Under the pieces are notes generated by a model. The model saw only the letters and a program-made list of their open reading frames with translations, made no database searches and was not told the DNA's origin. A program made the translations under genes and the position numbers. From Portunus trituberculatus (lineage: Eukaryota > Arthropoda > Malacostraca > Decapoda > Portunidae): a DNA stretch of 64,000 nt. The stretch covers positions 8,309,035 through 8,373,034 of the forward strand of contig NC_059258.1 of assembly GCF_017591435.1 (NCBI RefSeq), given 5' to 3'. Below are positions 34,804 to 44,831 of this stretch, piece after piece (within the stretch, counting starts at the first letter, position 1; each line of letters starts with the position of its first letter).

Positions 34804-37800
34804 GGAGAATTCTAGGAGACAGGATAAGGAAACGGTATATAGAAAAGAAGGAAGAGGAAAAAGTTAAGCAAGTTTAACTAAAAGTGATAAGAGCAAGAGA
34901 TTAAAATGATGTATACAAAAATAGAAGGGGTTTTATCAAGTAAATTAGAATTAAGAGATTACATAAAGAAAGAACCGGATATTGTATGACTGGCTGAAAC
35001 ATAACTAAATGAGGCAATCAAAATAGACTTGGACAATAGGTATAATGTATGGAGGAGAGACAGAGGAGGTAAAGGAGGAGGAGGAGTCATGATAATGTTA
35101 AGGAAGGAGATAGTGATAAACCAAGTGGAATGTGGGAAGGAAAAGCAGAAGTACTGCATATTAACAAAAAAGTTAACAATCATTGGAACATATGTGCCAC
35201 CAAAAACAAATTCATGGACCAATCAAGAATACAAATGTAGACAAGATAGATGACACAATAAGGAGTATAATGAGAGTCATTAAAGAAAGGGGAAAAGTGA
35301 TATTAGTAGGAGATTATGAAAGTGGTATGGGAGCAAGATTCCTGAATTTAACGATAGATAATATGATGGACCAAAGAGTACAGGAAAACACAAGATTCAG
35401 AGGAAACAACGAGCCGGTGAGATTGGATCTGGTTTTTACGAGGGTTATACAAATGAACGATGACATAAGATAAAAATGCCCATTGGGAAAGAGTGACCAT
35501 GTAATATTAGAAATGGATATACAAGAGGAAAGGAAGATAGAGACAAATCATACAAAGAAGACCAATTAATTTACAGAAAGGCTGATATTAAGAATCTCAA
35601 GAGCTATTTCAAAAACGTTAACTGGGAGAAGGATAAGTCAGAGAGGGTGCAAGAGAAATATAACTTATTTTTGGAAATATACAAAACAAGAGTCAGGAAA
35701 TATGTCCCGAAATACACACCTAAAGAAGGAAAGAAAGATTGGTTTAATGCAAGGTGTGCCAAGGCAAAGGAGAAAAGAGATGGAGCATGAAAAAGGTGGA
35801 GGAGAAATATAAATCCAGTAAATAAGGAAAACTTCAAGACGGCGAGAAATGAATATGTTAAGGTGAGGAAGGAAGAGGAAAGGAACTATGAAAAGGACAT
35901 TGTCGAAAAATGTAAGGAGCAACCGAAATTGTTTTACAGATTCATAAATGGAAAAATTTGGCAAAAAGAAACAATAAAAAGGTTAAAGGTGAGAACGGGA
36001 TGGTGAACAACCCAGAAAGTATGGCAGAACTGTTAAATAGTAAATTTCAGGAGGTCTTTACTAAAAAATCCAAATTTGAAAGCCACAGGGTAATAGAGAG
36101 ACTGTCTATATGAAAGAGATTAAAGTAACCAAGCTTGAAATAAAAGAGTTAATGAAGGAATTGGATGAGGAGAAGGCAATGGGACCGGATGAAGTCTCAG
36201 GCAGAAAACTGAAAGAATGTAGGGAAGAGCTAGCAAGTCCTATATACAACATCACAAAATCCTCAATAGAAAATGGAACAGTACCAGTAGAATGGAAAAG
36301 AGCTGAGGTGGTTTTTCTCGCCCTCCAACTGCTTACTCTGTATAAGGGCCTTATCCGTCCCTGTATGGAGTACTCTTCTCATGTTTGGGGGGGGTTCCAG
36401 TCACACAGCTTTGCTTGATAGGGTGGAATAGAAAGCTCTTCGTCTCATTAACTCCCCTCCTCTGACTAACTGTCTTCACTCTTTCTCACCGCCGAAATGT
36501 TGCATCCCTTTCTATATTTTATCGCTATTTTCATGGTAACTGTTCTACTGATCTTGCTAACTGCATGCCTCCCCTCCTCCTGCGGCCACACTGCACAAGG
36601 CTTTCTTCTTCCTCTCATCCCTATTCTGTCCAACTCTAATGCAAGAGTTAACCAGTACGCTCAATCATTCATCCCTTTCACTGGTAAACTCTGGAACTCC
36701 CAACCTGCATCTGTATTTCCAAATTCCTACAACTTGTCATCTTTTAAGAGGGAGGTATCGAGGCATTTGCTCCCCTAATTCTGGCTGACGGTATTGGCAC
36801 TTTTTCTACTCTTTCGAGAGCCAGCGCTCAAGTGGGCTTTTTTCTAACTTTCTTTTTTTTTGCCCTTGGCTGGCCCTCTTCCTACGTAAAAAAAAAAAAA
36901 AAATATGTAAGAGCGGAAGGAAGGAAGAACCTCTAAATTACAGACCGGTATCACTAAATAGTGTAACATGCAACATGTGTGAAAGAGTAATAAAGAAACA
37001 ATGGATCCGGTTCCTTGAAGACAATGAATCATTATCAAATGGCCAATTTGGTTTTAGAAAAGGTCGGTCGTGTGTAACAATTTACTGATTTTATACTCTA
37101 GAATAGTTGGTAGATTACAAGAGAGAGAGGGATGAGTTGACTGTATTTGGATTTAAAAAATGCGTTTGATAAAGTGCCACATGAAAGATATCTGTGGAAA
37201 TTAGAGGAGAAGGGTTGCTTAACAGAAAGTACATTGAGATGGATGGAAAATTATTTGAGGGGGAGAGAAATAAGGACGGTAGTTAAAGATATGAAGTCCA
37301 AGTGGAGAGCAGTAGAAAGCAGAGTGCCACAGGGGTCAGTATTGGCGCCAATACTTTTTCTCGTATATATATAAACGACATGCCAGAGGGAGTGAATAGC
37401 TACATAAATCTGTTTGTGGACGATGCAAAACTGTGCAAAGTCATAAAACAAAAAGAGGGTTGTAAAATACTGCAGGAAGACTTAAACAAGATCTGAGAAT
37501 GGAGTAAAAATTGGTAGATGGAATTCAATGTGGACAAAAGCCATGTCACAGATACGGGAAAGAGCGAAAGACGACCCGTGGGAATCTATAAAATGGAAGA
37601 TGGAGTAGATCTGGAGAAAGAAAAAAAGGAAAAGGACTTGGGAGTGACGATGGAAGAAAACACTGAACCGGTAAGCCATATTGATAGAATTTTCGGAGAC
37701 ATATAATTTGCTAAAGAATATTAGATTAGCATTTCACTACATCGACAAAGAAATTGATAAGTACTATAGTTAGACCCAGATTAGAATATGAAGGAGTAGT

Positions 37801-38210
37801 GTGGACCCCCAACAAAAAGAAACATATAAGGAAGTTGGAGAGAGTACAAAAATGGCTATAAGAATGGTTCCAGAATTTGAAGGGATGACATATGAAGAGA
37901 GACTAAAAGCTATGGATCTACCAACCCTGGAACAGAGAAGGGAGAGAGGGGATTTGATACAAGTTTATAAATTGAGCAAGGGAATGGACCAAGTGGATAA
38001 TGAGAAACAGATCCTGAGAGAAGAATACGACATTCAAGCATGAGATCGCTTAGTAAAAGGCTGAGGAAAGGAAGATGTCTGAGAGATGTTGAAAAATATA
38101 GATTCCCGCAGAGATGTGTTGAAACGTGGAACAATTTGAGTGAAGAAGTGGTGTCAGCAACGAGCGTGCAGTTTTAAAGAAAGATTGGATAAGTGTAGAT
38201 ATGGAGAAGG
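34804..38210 (+). pseudogene. B'3 ORF2, broken by stops, a deletion and the E insertion
   Basis: Reads MMYTKIEGVLSSKLELRDYI-like sequence, then DNRYNVWRRDRGGKGGGG, the endonuclease with VGDYESGMGARFLN (the normal FNCKEVDWEN segment deleted), GKSDHVILEMDIQ, the linker DWFNARCAKAKEKRDGA-stop, AMGPDEVSGRKLKECREEL, then the E insertion, then LNYRPVSLNSV, FGFRKGRSC, DLKNAFDKVPHERYLWKLEE, SRVPQGSVLAP, LFVDDAKLC and a C-terminal region. More than ten lesions. Confidence 0.83.
36314..36903 (+). mobile_element. LINE E 3' fragment inserted in B'3
   Basis: Same insertion, same site and same poly(A) end as 8288-8870 in the inverted partner. Codes for a LINE C-terminal domain (LYKGLIRPCMEYSSHVWGG) followed by GCCCTTGGCTGGCCCTCTTC, ACGT and poly(A). 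The copy at 46.35 kb has the empty site. Confidence 0.88.
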
Positions 38211-40381
38211 AGTGACCATGTAATATTAGAAATGGATATAGAAGAAGGAAAGGAAGATAGAGATGAATCATAAAAAGGAGACCGATTAAATTACAGAAAG
38301 GCTGATATTGAGAATCTCAAGAACTATTTTAAAAACGTAAACTGGGAGGAGATAGAAAACTCATTAACGGTTCAAGAGAAATATAACTTATTTTTGAAAA
38401 TATACAAAACTGGGGTCAGGGAATATGTCCCGAAATATAGACCTAAAGAAAAAGAAAAGAAAGATTGCTTTAATGCAAGATGTGCTAGGGCAAAGGAGAA
38501 ACGAGATGTAGCATGGAAAAGGTGGAGAAGAAACAGAAATCCAGAAAATAAGGAAAACTTCAAAACAGCAAGAAATGAATATGCTAAGGTGAGAAAGGAA
38601 GAAGAAAGGAACTATGAAAAGGACATTGTCAAAAAATGTAAGAAACAACCAAAATTGTTCTACAGATTCATAAATGAAAATAAGACAAAAGAAACAATAG
38701 AAAGGTTTAAAGGAGAAAACGGAATGGTGGAATACCCAAAAAGCATGGCAGAACTGTTGAATAGTAAATTTCATGAAGTCTTTACTAAGGAATCCAAATT
38801 TGAAAGACCACAGGGTAATAGAGAGACTATCTATATGAAAGAGATTAAAGTAACCAAGCTTGAAATAAAAAAGTTGATGACGGAACTAGATGAGGAAAAG
38901 GCAATGGGACCGGATGAAGTCTCAGGCAGAATACTGAAAGAATGTAGGGAAGAACTAGCAAGTCCTATATACAACATCATAAAATGCTCAACTGAAAATG
39001 GAACAGTGCCAGTGGAGTGGAAAAGAGCTGAGGTGGTTCCCATATATAAGAGCAGAAGGAAGGAAGAACCTTTAAATTACAGACCGGTATCACTAACTAG
39101 AGTAATATGCAAGATGAGTGAAAAAGTAATAAAGAAGCAATGGATTGAATTTCTTGAAGACAACAAAATATTATCAAATAGCCAATTTGGTTTTAGAAAA
39201 GGTCGGTCATGTGTAACAAATTTATTGAGTTTCTACTCTAGAATAGTTGATAAAGTACAAGAGAGAGAGGGATGGGTTGACTGTATTTATTTAGATCTAA
39301 AAAATGCGTTTGATAAAGTGCCACATGAAAGATTACTATGGAAGTTAGAGGAGAAGGGTGGCTTAAAAGGAAGCACATTGAGATGGACGAAGAATTACTT
39401 AAGGGGGAGAGAAATAAGAACGATAGTTAAAGATATGAAGTCCAAGTGGAGAACAGTAGACAGCGGAGTGCCACAGGGGTCCGTATTGGCGCCAATACTT
39501 TTTCTCGTATATATAAATGACATGCCAGAGGGACTGAACAGCTACATAAATCTGTTTGCAAACGATGCGAAACTGTGCAGAGTCATTAAACAAAAAGAGG
39601 ATTGTGAAATACTACAGGAAGACTTAAACAAGATCTGGAAATGGAGCAAAAAATGGGAGATGGAATTCAATGTGGACAAAAGCCATGTCATGGAAATGGG
39701 AGAAAGTGAAAGACGACCAGTGGGAATCTATAAGATGGGAGATGGAGTAGAACTAGAAAAGTAAAAAGGAAAAGGACTTGGTAGTGACAATGGAAGAAAA
39801 AAATCAACCGGTAAGCCATATTGATAGAATTTTCAGAGACGTATAATTTGCTAAGGAATATTGGAGTAGCATTTCACTATATGGACAAGGAAATGATGAA
39901 GAAATTGATAAGTACTAAAATAAGACCTAGATTGGAATATGCAGGAGTTGTGTGGACTCCCCATAAAAAGAAACACATAAGAAAATTAGAGAGACTACAA
40001 AAAATGGCTACAAGAATGGTTCCAGAATTTAAAGGGATGACATATGAGGAGAGACTAAAGGCTATGGATCTACCAACCTTGGAGCAGAGAAGAGAGAGAG
40101 GGGATCTGATACAAGTTTATGAATTGATTAACGAAATGAATGAAGTGGATAATGAGAAACTGATCCTGAGAGAAGAATATGACTTTAGAAGCACAAGATC
40201 GCATAGGAAGAAACTAACGAAGAGACAATGTCTGAGAGATGTTAAAAAATTTTGTTTCCCGCAAAGATGTGTTAAGACTTGGAACAGTTTGAGTGAGAAA
40301 GTGGTGTCAGCAAAGAGTGTACATAGTTTTAAAGAAAAATTGGATAAGTGTAGATATGGAGACAGGACCACACGAGCATAA
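38211..40381 (+). pseudogene. LINE B4 ORF2, longest B reading frame of the duplicated set
   Basis: One open frame from about 38394 to 39764 (456 codons) covers the linker (VREYVPKYRPKEKEK, CFNARCARAKEKRD) and all reverse transcriptase core motifs, including FGFRKGRSCVTN, LDLKNAFDKVPHERL, VPQGSVLAPILFLVYINDM and FANDAKLCR. FAND replaces FADD, so the polymerase would be inactive even if expressed. An amber at 38269 (DES-stop), a 1-bp loss near 39760 and another at 39840 break the frame on either side. The C-terminus, open from 39821, ends TTRA-stop at 40381. Confidence 0.88.
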
Positions 40382-40427
40382 ATCCCAGGACCTGTAAAAC
40401 TACAACTAGGTAAATACAACTAGGTAA

Positions 40428-40429
<2 letters not shown>
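38211..40429 (+). mobile_element. LINE B, copy B4
   Basis: Truncated B unit starting AGTGACCATG, with the complete AACTAGGTAAATACA tail ending in (CA)n. Inverted partner of B1 and direct copy of B8. Confidence 0.88.

Positions 40430-40492
<63 letters not shown>
40430..40492. repeat. (CA)n microsatellite
   Basis: 63 bp of CA between the tail of B4 and the truncated 5' end of A5. Confidence 0.97.
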
Positions 40493-40494
<2 letters not shown>

Positions 40495-41335
40495 TAAGGA
40501 AACAATGTGAAGAGATGAAGGCTAAACTCATGGAAATGGAGATCAAAAATATCAGAAGGAGGAATGCCTTAATCTAATTGATACCAGGATGAAAGAAGTG
40601 AACCATGAACATCAGCAGGTACAAAGGTCATTTAGGGAGATAGTAAAAAAGCAGGAAGAGGAAAATAAAGGGATTACGCAGAGGGAAATGGTAAAGGCAC
40701 TAAAGGAAAATGAGTATGTGGTGAGAGATATTGCTGAAAAGAAAAAATGTGTGATCATAATAGGATTGCAGGAGGAAACTAACAGGAACTGGCAGGACAG
40801 GAGGGATAAGGAAAATGACAGGATTAAGTCTTTACTGAACAAGATCTCTGTGGAAGAATAGGACCTATATGCTGAGGTAGAAGAAAGTGTGAGATTGGGA
40901 GCTTTTGAGGAAGGCAAGAATAGACCATTAAAATTGAAATTAAAGTCTCAGGTGGCAGCGGAGGCCTTGTTGAGGAGGGCTTGGAAACTTAAGGACTCTG
41001 AGGAAACCAAAACAATTTACATAAGAAGAAATATGTCACAAGATGAGCGAATGAAAATGAAGGAGCTTGTAACTGAAGTGAAGGAGAGGAATGACGAAAG
41101 AACAGAGGAGGAAAAGACCAAGTTTTTGGAGGATGAGAAATGGGAGGCTAAAGAAGTGATGGATAAAACAGACGGAATAGGCATTACATGGAAGAATGAG
41201 ACTAGGAATGGCATAAAAGTGACTTACACGAACATAGATGGATTTCTGTCTAAGAGGCTAGAATGTATGGATTACCTGAGAAATAAGGAACTGGACATAA
41301 TGTGTGTAGTGGAAACAAAGCTAAGGCCGAAATAA
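40493..41335 (+). pseudogene. A5 ORF1 fused in frame with the start of ORF2
   Basis: ORF1 C-terminal half. After the shared amber (about 40859) the frame is open from about 40889. The T7 run before GGAGGATGAG is T5 here, which removes the frame difference: the protein reads ERTEEEKTKFLEDEKWEAKE and continues into MDKTDGIGITWKNETRNG of ORF2. It ends at LRPK-stop after a 1-bp loss (LRPE in the other copies). Whether T5 is real or a homopolymer error is unknown. Confidence 0.75.
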
Positions 41336-42408
41336 AGCTAGACTGGTTTGTTGTAAAACACTACAAAGTATGGAGAAATGATAGAAAAAATAAAGGAGGT
41401 GGTGGTATAATGGTTCTTACTAAGGAAGATCTGATAGTGAAGGAGGTGAACTATAGTAAGAGAAATGAGGAAGTGATAAGTATGCATATAACAGAAGGCA
41501 AGAGGGACATTAATATTATAACAGTATACATACCACCCAGAACCACTGCTTGGGAATATGAACAGTACAAAATGGTGATGAGAAATACTCTAGACAGAAT
41601 GAAGCAAGAACTCATCAGAAAGGATAGAGTGATGATAGTTGGAGACTTTAATTGCAAAGAAATAGTGTGGGAAGACTACGAAGTGGTGAACAGTGGTGAG
41701 TGGGCAGAAGAACTGTTAAAGGTAGCAACAAATAACTTGATGACACAGTGGGTGAGATCACCAACAAGGTGCAGGGGACAAGATGTTGCAGCAAGGTTGG
41801 ATTTGGTATTTACCAGGGGAATCTCTCTAAAAGAGGAAATTCAACATGAATGTCCCTTGGGGAAAAGCGATCATGATGTCCTAAGCTTTGAGCTGGATAC
41901 AGAATTAAGCACGAATAAGATTGTGGAACGCAGGGAGGAAAAATTAAATTATACTAGGGCAAATTATAACCATATAAGGGAGTTCTTTAATGAAATTGAC
42001 TGGTCCGTGGTATACCAGGAAAGGGATATGCAATTGAAATACGATAAATTTATGGATTTGTATAACTCTGCTGTGAAAAAGTTTGTGCCATATCACAGAA
42101 AGAGGACTTTAAATAATAAACAGTGGTATAATAGAAATTGTGAAGAAGCAAAAAAGAACAAAGAAAAGGCATGGAAGAAACTTAAGAAAAACAGTGATGT
42201 ATTATCAAGGGAAGTCTACAAAACAGCAAGGAATAGATATGTTGAAGTAAGGAGAACAGCACAGAAGGAATATGAACAGAGGGTGGTGGAAAACTGTGAT
42301 AGTGACCCAAAAATGTTTTACAAATTCATTAATGGAAAACTAAATAAAAGGGAGGCAATAGAAAAGGTAAAAACGGGAAAGAAGTATATCAAGATGCTGG
42401 AGATATAG
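41302..42408 (+). pseudogene. A5 ORF2, endonuclease and linker (long open segment)
   Basis: Open for about 368 codons: endonuclease from EIKLDWFVVKHYKVWRNDR through TVYIPPRTTAWEYEQYK, VGDFNCKEIVWEDYE, RLDLVFTRG and LGKSDHDVLSFE, then the basic linker (NKQWYNRNCEEAKKNKEKAW, MFYKFINGKLNKREAIEKVK) up to YIKMLEI-stop. It contains the catalytic Asn (GDFN) and the SDH motif of the apurinic endonuclease fold. A 1-bp change near 42395 precedes the reverse transcriptase frame. Confidence 0.84.
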
Positions 42409-42416
42409 CTGAAATT

Positions 42417-43289
42417 TTGAACGACAACTTTTGCAAAGTGTTTACAAAGGAGGAGCATTTTATGGGAGGAAGGCCTAGGGAAATAAAGCAAATGCAGGAC
42501 ATCATGGTTACTAAGGAAGATGTAAGGAAAATTATAAGCAATATGGATATTAATAAATCAATGGGGCCTCATGGCATATCTGGGAAGTTGCTATATGAAT
42601 GTAAGGATCAATTGTTGAACCCTGTATTTGATATTGTGGAAACCTCCATACGAATAGGATTAGTCCCGAAAGAGTGGAAAAGAGCTGACATTGCGCCTAT
42701 ATATAAGAATGGTAGTAGAATGGAACCACTAAATTATAGACCAGTATCGTTGACTAGTATATTGTGCAAGGTATGTGAAGAAGTAATTAAAGATTGGTTT
42801 AATGCAAGGTGTGCCAAGGCAAAGGAGAAAAGAGATGGAGCATGGAAAAGGTGGAGGAGAAATAGGAATCCAATAAACAAGGAAAACTTCAAGGCAGCGA
42901 GAAATGAATATGTTAAGGTGAGGAAGGAAGAGGAAAAGAACTTCGAAAAAGATATTGTCGAAAAATGTAAGAAGCAACCAAAATTGTTCTATAGATTCAT
43001 AAATGGAAATATTAGGCAAAAAGAAACAATAGAAAGGTTAAAAGGAGAGAACAGGATGGTGGAAGACCCAAAAAGTATGGCAGAACTATTAAATAAAAAA
43101 TTCCAGGAGGTCTTTACTAAAGAATCCAAATTTGAGAGGCCACAGGGTAATAGAGAGACAATCTATATGAAAGAGATTAAAGTAACCAAGCTTGAAATAA
43201 AAGAGTTAATGAAGGAACTGGATGAAGAGAAGGCAATGGGACCGGATGAAGTCTCAGGCAGAATACTGAAAGAATGTAGGAAGAACTAG
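42417..43289 (+). pseudogene. In-frame chimera: A reverse transcriptase start joined to the B'' linker
   Basis: A 290-codon open frame. The first part is family A (LNDNFCKVFTKEEHFMGG to SILCKVCEEVIK). At about 42792 it switches without a stop to the family B linker (DWFNARCAKAKEKRDGAWKR) and goes on to the B reverse transcriptase start (AMGPDEVSGRILKECRKN-stop). The reading frame passes from a polymerase domain back into a pre-polymerase linker, so the product would have two copies of the GPD(E)(V/I)SG region. The A part also carries private substitutions (GPHGISG for GPDGISG). The junction lies in AAAGA, common to both parents. Confidence 0.85.
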
Positions 43290-44763
43290 CAAGCCCTATA
43301 TACAACATCATAAAATGCTCAATAGAAAATGGAACAGTGCCAGTAGAATGGAAAAGAGCTGAGGTGGTTCCCATATATAAGAGCGGAAGGAAAGAAGAAC
43401 CTTTAAATTACAGACCGGTATCACTAACTAGTGTAATATGCAAGATGTGTGAAAGAATAATAAAGAAACAATGGATTGAGTTCCTTGAAGACAACAAATT
43501 AATATCAAATAGCCAATTTGGTTTTAGAAAAGGACGGTCTTGTGTAACTAATTTATTGAGTTTCTATTCTAGAATAGTTGATAGAGTACAAGAGAGAGAG
43601 GGATGGGTTGACTGCATCTATTTGGATTTAAAAAAGGCGTTTGACAAAGTGCCACACGCAAGATTACTGTGGAAGTTAGAGGAGATGATTGGAGGAGTAA
43701 AGGAAGCACATTGAGATGGATAGAAAATTATTTGAGGGGGAGAGAAATAAGGACGGTAGTTAAAGATATGAAGTCCAAGTGGAGAGCAGTAGAAAGCGGA
43801 GTGCCACAGGGGTCAGTATTGGCACCAGTACTTTTCCTCATTTATATTAACGACATGCCAGAAGGAGTGAACAGCTACATAAATTTCTTTGCGGATGATA
43901 AGAAACTGTGCAGAATTATAAAGCAAAAGGAGGATTGTGAAATACTGCAAGAAGACCTATATAAGATCTGGGAATGGAGTAAGAAGTGGGAAATGGAATT
44001 CAATGTGAACAAAAGCCATGTCATGGAAATGGGAAAGAGTGAAAGACGACCTGTGGGAATCTATAAGATGGGAGATGGAGTAGAACTGGAGAAAGTCAAA
44101 AAGGAAAAGGACTTAGAAGTGACGATGGAAGAAAACAATCAACCAGTAAGCCATATTGATAGAATTTTTAGAGAAACATATAATTTGCTGAGGAATATTG
44201 GAGTAGCATTTCACTACATGGACAAAGAAATGATGAAGAAATTGATAAATACTATAATAAGACCCAGATTGGAATATGCAGGAGTAGTGTGGACCCCTCA
44301 TAAAAGAAACACATAAGGAAATTGGGAGGCTACAAAAATGGCTACAAGAATGGTCCCAGAACTTGAAGGGATGACATATGAGGAGAGACTAAAGGCTATG
44401 GATCTACCAACCTTGGAACAAAGAAGGAGAGAGGAGACCTGATACAAGTCTATAAATTGATCAACGGAATGGACCAAGTGGATAATGAGAAACTGATCCT
44501 GAGAGAAGAATATGACACCCGAAGCACAAGATCGCATAGTAAAAAGCTGAGAAAGGGAAGATGTCTGAGAGATATTAAAAAATATAGTTTCCCGCAGAGA
44601 TGTATTGAGACGTGGAACAGTTTAGATGAAGAAGTAGTGTCTGCAAGGAGTGTGCACACTTTCAAAGTAAGATTGGATAAGTGTAGATATGGAGACGGGG
44701 CCACACGAGCATAAAGCCCAGGCCCTGTAAAACTACAACTAGGTAAATACAACTACGTAAATA
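42793..44763 (+). mobile_element. LINE B'' (B sub-variant), 5' part replaced by A5
   Basis: B-family sequence from the linker to the 3' tail (AACTAGGTAAATACA, then AACTACGTAAATACA) ending ATACACAG. It differs from B1/B4/B8 (AFDKVPHARL, FADDKKLC). Confidence 0.85.
43290..44714 (+). pseudogene. B'' ORF2 remainder, reverse transcriptase and C-terminus
   Basis: Frames at 43337-43714 and 43669-44316 give EWKRAEVVPIYKSGRKEEPL, LNYRPVSLTSVICKM, FGFRKGRSCVTN, YLDLKKAFDKVPHARL, ESGVPQGSVLAPVLFLIYIN and FFADDKKLC with FADD intact, then YNLLRNIGVAFHYMDKEMMK. The join between the two frames (GGAGAGATGATTGGAGGAGTAA) is altered: one copy reads EEMIGGVKEAH, the other GDDWRSKGSTLRW. The C-terminal region ends TTRA-like stop at 44714. 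Confidence 0.84.
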
Positions 44764-44805
44764 CACAGAAGTAAGGAAAAAAATAATGAAAGGTCAGAGA
44801 AGGCA

Positions 44806-44831
44806 TTTTTTTTTTTTTTTTTTTTTTTTTT
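44806..44831. repeat. Poly(T) tract at the B'6 ORF1/ORF2 overlap
   Basis: 26 T where intact B7 has 7, without the TTTA units seen in B'3. Confidence 0.93.

Larger units (their letters stand above)
34707..38210 (+). mobile_element. LINE B', copy B'3, with nested E insertion
   Basis: Starts at the shared B' truncation point (AGAAGTAAGG) in the last part of ORF1 and runs through the endonuclease, reverse transcriptase and C-terminal domain. Cut at 38210 (GATATGGAGAAGG), where B4 begins. Inverted partner of B'2 and of the fragment at 1-574. Confidence 0.86.
40493..42792 (+). mobile_element. LINE A, copy A5, truncated at both ends
   Basis: Begins in the ORF1 coiled coil (AATAAGGAAACAATGTG) directly after (CA)n, with a shared ACAAATAAGG at the join, and ends inside the reverse transcriptase at EVIK, where B'' sequence takes over. 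Carries the same ORF1 amber as A1 and A4. Confidence 0.86.
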
